NCBI GenBank assembly: GCA_964419055.1
Contig: CAYQNU010000012.1
Span: 1-64,000 of the forward strand
Direction of reading: 5' to 3'
DNA: 64,000 nt
Source: CAYQNU01 sp964419055
GTDB taxonomy: Bacteria; Bacteroidota; Bacteroidia; Flavobacteriales_D; Parvicellaceae
The translations under genes were made by a program, and so were the position numbers. This document shows positions 62,120-64,000 of this stretch, piece by piece. The notes below the pieces were generated by a model, which saw only the letters and a list, made by a program, of their open reading frames with translations, ran no database searches and had not been told where the DNA came from. Each line of letters begins with the position of its first letter. The first letter of the stretch is position 1.

Positions 62120-63100
62120 TTAGAAAGAAGGACAAGAAATGGTTCTGAATACTTTTTTCTTTGGTTTACAAGGGAAAACAATACCTAATGATACTTCGTG
62201 AGAACCACCACTGGCTAACGATAACTTAGAAACAGTTACATCATAGGAATAACCAATTCTAAAATTATCTGCATCAATACCAACTGAAACAATAAAAGCA
62301 TCTTTATTTCTATACCAAGCTCCAAATGTCATCACACCTGACTTTACATAAAGCCCCATATTTACTTGGGTAAAGGTACCTTGTTTTCTAAACAACAAGT
62401 TGGGTGAAATATTTGTATTTGATTTAGTGTAACCATTCCCCCCCATTGGAATCATAGCACCTACGTGACCTGTAAATTTCATTGGTAAACGCGCGTTTGC
62501 ATCACCTGTATTTCCCAAAAGACTTTCGTTAGGTTCAGTAAGGTGATGAGCTGCAAAACCAAAATAAAATAATTCTGAGTAACCAACAGCACCGGCACTA
62601 AAATCTACACCAGAAACCGAACCACCTCTAGGAACATCATTCGTTTGGTATACAAATCCTCTTCTTGGGTCGATCATATCTCCAAAGGTTAATTTACTCC
62701 AATCCAATGATTTTTGAAAGAATGTTGCTTCAGCTCCTAAATTTAAGGTGAATTTTCGAGTTACATTTATTGAATAAGCATAAATAGCACTGGCTCTCAA
62801 CGTTTTTAAGGTTTGTGCTGCATTATCTTGCAATACAATAAAACCAAGTCCTCCATTTAAGCCTTCCACTCTTTGGTCATACGCTACTGAAGACGTAATG
62901 TAACTTCCAGAAATATTCGGCCATTGATTGCGATAATTCATCACAATTCTTGGACATTTTTTGGTTCCAGCAAAAGCTGGATTCAAATAAAGTGGATTCG
63001 AGTAGAATTGAGTAAACTCAGGGTCTTGAGCTTTCACCTCTGTGCTGGTAGCTACTGCAACCGAACAAAGAACCACTAATTTGTATATATTCATTTTCAT
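62120..63100 (-). CDS. PorP/SprF-family T9SS outer-membrane protein with basic-CPSF tail
   Basis: A 326-residue protein with signal peptide (to about 24, VKAQ), then the family opening DPEFTQFYSNPLYLNPAFAGTKK and MNYRNQWPNI, GLGFIVLQDNAA and the barrel strands to GGSHEVSLGIVF. The last strand is followed by a 17-residue extension, PCKPKKKVFRTISCPSF, beyond the natural barrel end. PorP/SprF proteins assist export or attachment of type B T9SS cargo. It lies 24 bp after a second PorP/SprF gene in one transcript and ends at the terminator at 62076. The last 14 residues recur in the DUF4139 protein. Confidence 0.92.
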   Translation of the reverse strand: MKMNIYKLVVLCSVAVATSTEVKAQDPEFTQFYSNPLYLNPAFAGTKKCPRIVMNYRNQWPNISGSYITSSVAYDQRVEGLNGGLGFIVLQDNAAQTLKTLRASAIYAYSINVTRKFTLNLGAEATFFQKSLDWSKLTFGDMIDPRRGFVYQTNDVPRGGSVSGVDFSAGAVGYSELFYFGFAAHHLTEPNESLLGNTGDANARLPMKFTGHVGAMIPMGGNGYTKSNTNISPNLLFRKQGTFTQVNMGLYVKSGVMTFGAWYRNKDAFIVSVGIDADNFRIGYSYDVTVSKLSLASGGSHEVSLGIVFPCKPKKKVFRTISCPSF

Positions 63101-63124
63101 AGTGAAACATTTTTCTTTTTTAAC

Positions 63125-64000
63125 TTACCTACTCCAGTTATTGTATTTTGAACCTAACAAAATTCGAAATGAAATTTCGTGATTTCCAAAATATGTACCT
63201 AGAGCATCTGATTTATTCATATCAAAACCATAAACTAACCTAAACTTAGCTGACTGAAAACCTCCAAATACTTTACCCGATTTGGCTGTAGAGCCCGTGG
63301 CGCCTACAATTAAACCTTTATATCGTAAAGAAGTTCCCAACCAACATTCTTTTTGGTCGCCAAATTTATTAAATACTACGTAAGGAGCAATAACAAAATT
63401 AGAATAAAATGATTTTTTATAATCAGTTCCTAATTGTATCGAATAATTTAAGTTATTAATCGGGCTATTTTGTTCATTCGTAGTAAGGCTATTTCCTAAT
63501 AAATTACTTACATTTAATCCTCCATAAAAATACTTTCCATTATAAAAGGATGATACGCCTAAATTATGCCATACATCTTTCTGTTTCAATTGGTTTAATC
63601 GGCTTTCAGACAAAAATAAACCAGGAGCAAACTCGATAGAATTAGATACATTGGTTTCATCAACCAAAACATTCATTAAGGTGTACTCTATCGTTGCAGA
63701 AATGGATTGTTCTTTTTTAAGTTCGAATTTTTGTGAATAAACAAAAGAAGCGGTAGAAACTTTAGTAGTAGAATTAAAAATGTTTGTTTGAGCATTTAAG
63801 GCAACCCCAGCTCTCAGGCGATTTACATAACTATCAATTGAAATGCCTCCAATTTGAGTATTATGTTGCGTGCCCAACCATTGATTTCTATAAAACGATT
63901 TAAGTCTTGCAAACCCAAGTTGACCAGCCAAAGAAGGATTTAAGGTAAGTGGTTGATAATTGGCAATTTCAAAGATTGGATCGTTGATATTAGTAAGCCC
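63125..64000 (-). CDS. PorP/SprF-family T9SS outer-membrane protein, 5' end outside window
   Basis: The minus-strand frame is open to the window edge. The TTG at 63931 is only an internal Leu codon: the reading upstream gives DPIFEIANYQPLTLNPSLAG, the family's N-terminal signature, so the start and signal peptide lie beyond 64000. Visible are 291 residues: FYRNQWLGTQHNTQIGGISID, then strand pairs, ending FRILLGSKYNNWSR without a CPSF extension. It is upstream of the other PorP/SprF gene by 24 bp; a large cargo gene with a type B domain would be expected further upstream. Confidence 0.88.
   Translation of the reverse strand, partial: GLTNINDPIFEIANYQPLTLNPSLAGQLGFARLKSFYRNQWLGTQHNTQIGGISIDSYVNRLRAGVALNAQTNIFNSTTKVSTASFVYSQKFELKKEQSISATIEYTLMNVLVDETNVSNSIEFAPGLFLSESRLNQLKQKDVWHNLGVSSFYNGKYFYGGLNVSNLLGNSLTTNEQNSPINNLNYSIQLGTDYKKSFYSNFVIAPYVVFNKFGDQKECWLGTSLRYKGLIVGATGSTAKSGKVFGGFQSAKFRLVYGFDMNKSDALGTYFGNHEISFRILLGSKYNNWSR

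Noticed and set aside
63931..64000. TTG at 63931 as the start of the last PorP/SprF gene
   Set aside because: The upstream codons encode the family's N-terminal LNPSLAG signature, so the gene runs off the window.

Overview
The window comes from a member of the Bacteroidota, most probably order Flavobacteriales (a Crocinitomicaceae/Cryomorphaceae-like or Flavobacteriaceae-like lineage; the genus cannot be fixed from the sequence). Reasons: low G+C; type IX secretion (T9SS) hallmarks, namely three PorP/SprF-family barrels, two proteins with type A sorting domains and one with a type B (gliding-associated) C-terminal domain; a GldI-like FKBP lipoprotein; bacillithiol synthesis (bshC); a lipid-anchored TamA (TamL); and exact TAnnTTTG -7 promoter boxes in front of many genes. 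It reads as ordinary chromosome: no rRNA, tRNA, CRISPR array, prophage or insertion sequence was recognised.

Layout. 0-2.6 kb: PorP/SprF-like barrel and DUF4139 (MuiA-like) protein. 2.6-6.7 kb: bioA-anmK operon, acyl-CoA dehydrogenase, SiaC-like (DUF1987) protein. 6.7-8.8 kb: DUF58 protein and a secreted endonuclease/exonuclease/phosphatase-fold protein. 8.8-14.5 kb: surface polysaccharide block (WbpP-like epimerase, hexapeptide acetyltransferase, glycosyltransferase, CapD/FlaA1-like dehydratase, FemAB/GNAT-like protein). 14.5-18 kb: SpoU methyltransferase and divergent tamL. 18-25.5 kb: two giant T9SS cargo proteins (FG-GAP/type A and PKD/type B). 25.7-28 kb: HD protein, mltG, YdeI-like protein. 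28.2-30.6 kb: beta-carbonic anhydrase with SulP transporter. 30.7-32.7 kb: small unknown genes, one with an apparent ATT start. 32.8-36.4 kb: bshC, an NtrC-like regulator lacking a DNA-binding domain, and a lipoprotein. 36.9-41.5 kb: metal locus with TonB receptor divergent from DtxR/MntR-like regulator, ZIP transporter and a DUF547 gene broken by an amber codon. 41.5-50 kb: Gre-like factor, UbiA prenyltransferase, barrel protein, parC-parE, SDR, rhodanese. 50-58 kb: T9SS cargo, trmD, FKBP/GldI-like/nrnA operon, two unknown exported proteins, murB. 58-64 kb: a large beta-propeller (BNR) protein, a PabA/TrpG amidotransferase and two PorP/SprF genes, the last cut by the window end.

The strongest leads are: (1) a 14-residue C-terminal peptide shared by the DUF4139 protein and a PorP/SprF barrel, conserved in amino acids although almost every codon differs; (2) a QMTLF sliding-clamp-like peptide at the extreme C-terminus of ParC on a disordered tail; (3) an ATT-initiated lipoprotein gene; (4) an amber codon followed directly by GTG inside DUF547; (5) a perfect palindromic operator candidate at the metal locus; (6) a large palindromic intergenic repeat family. 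No wholly new multi-gene system is evident.
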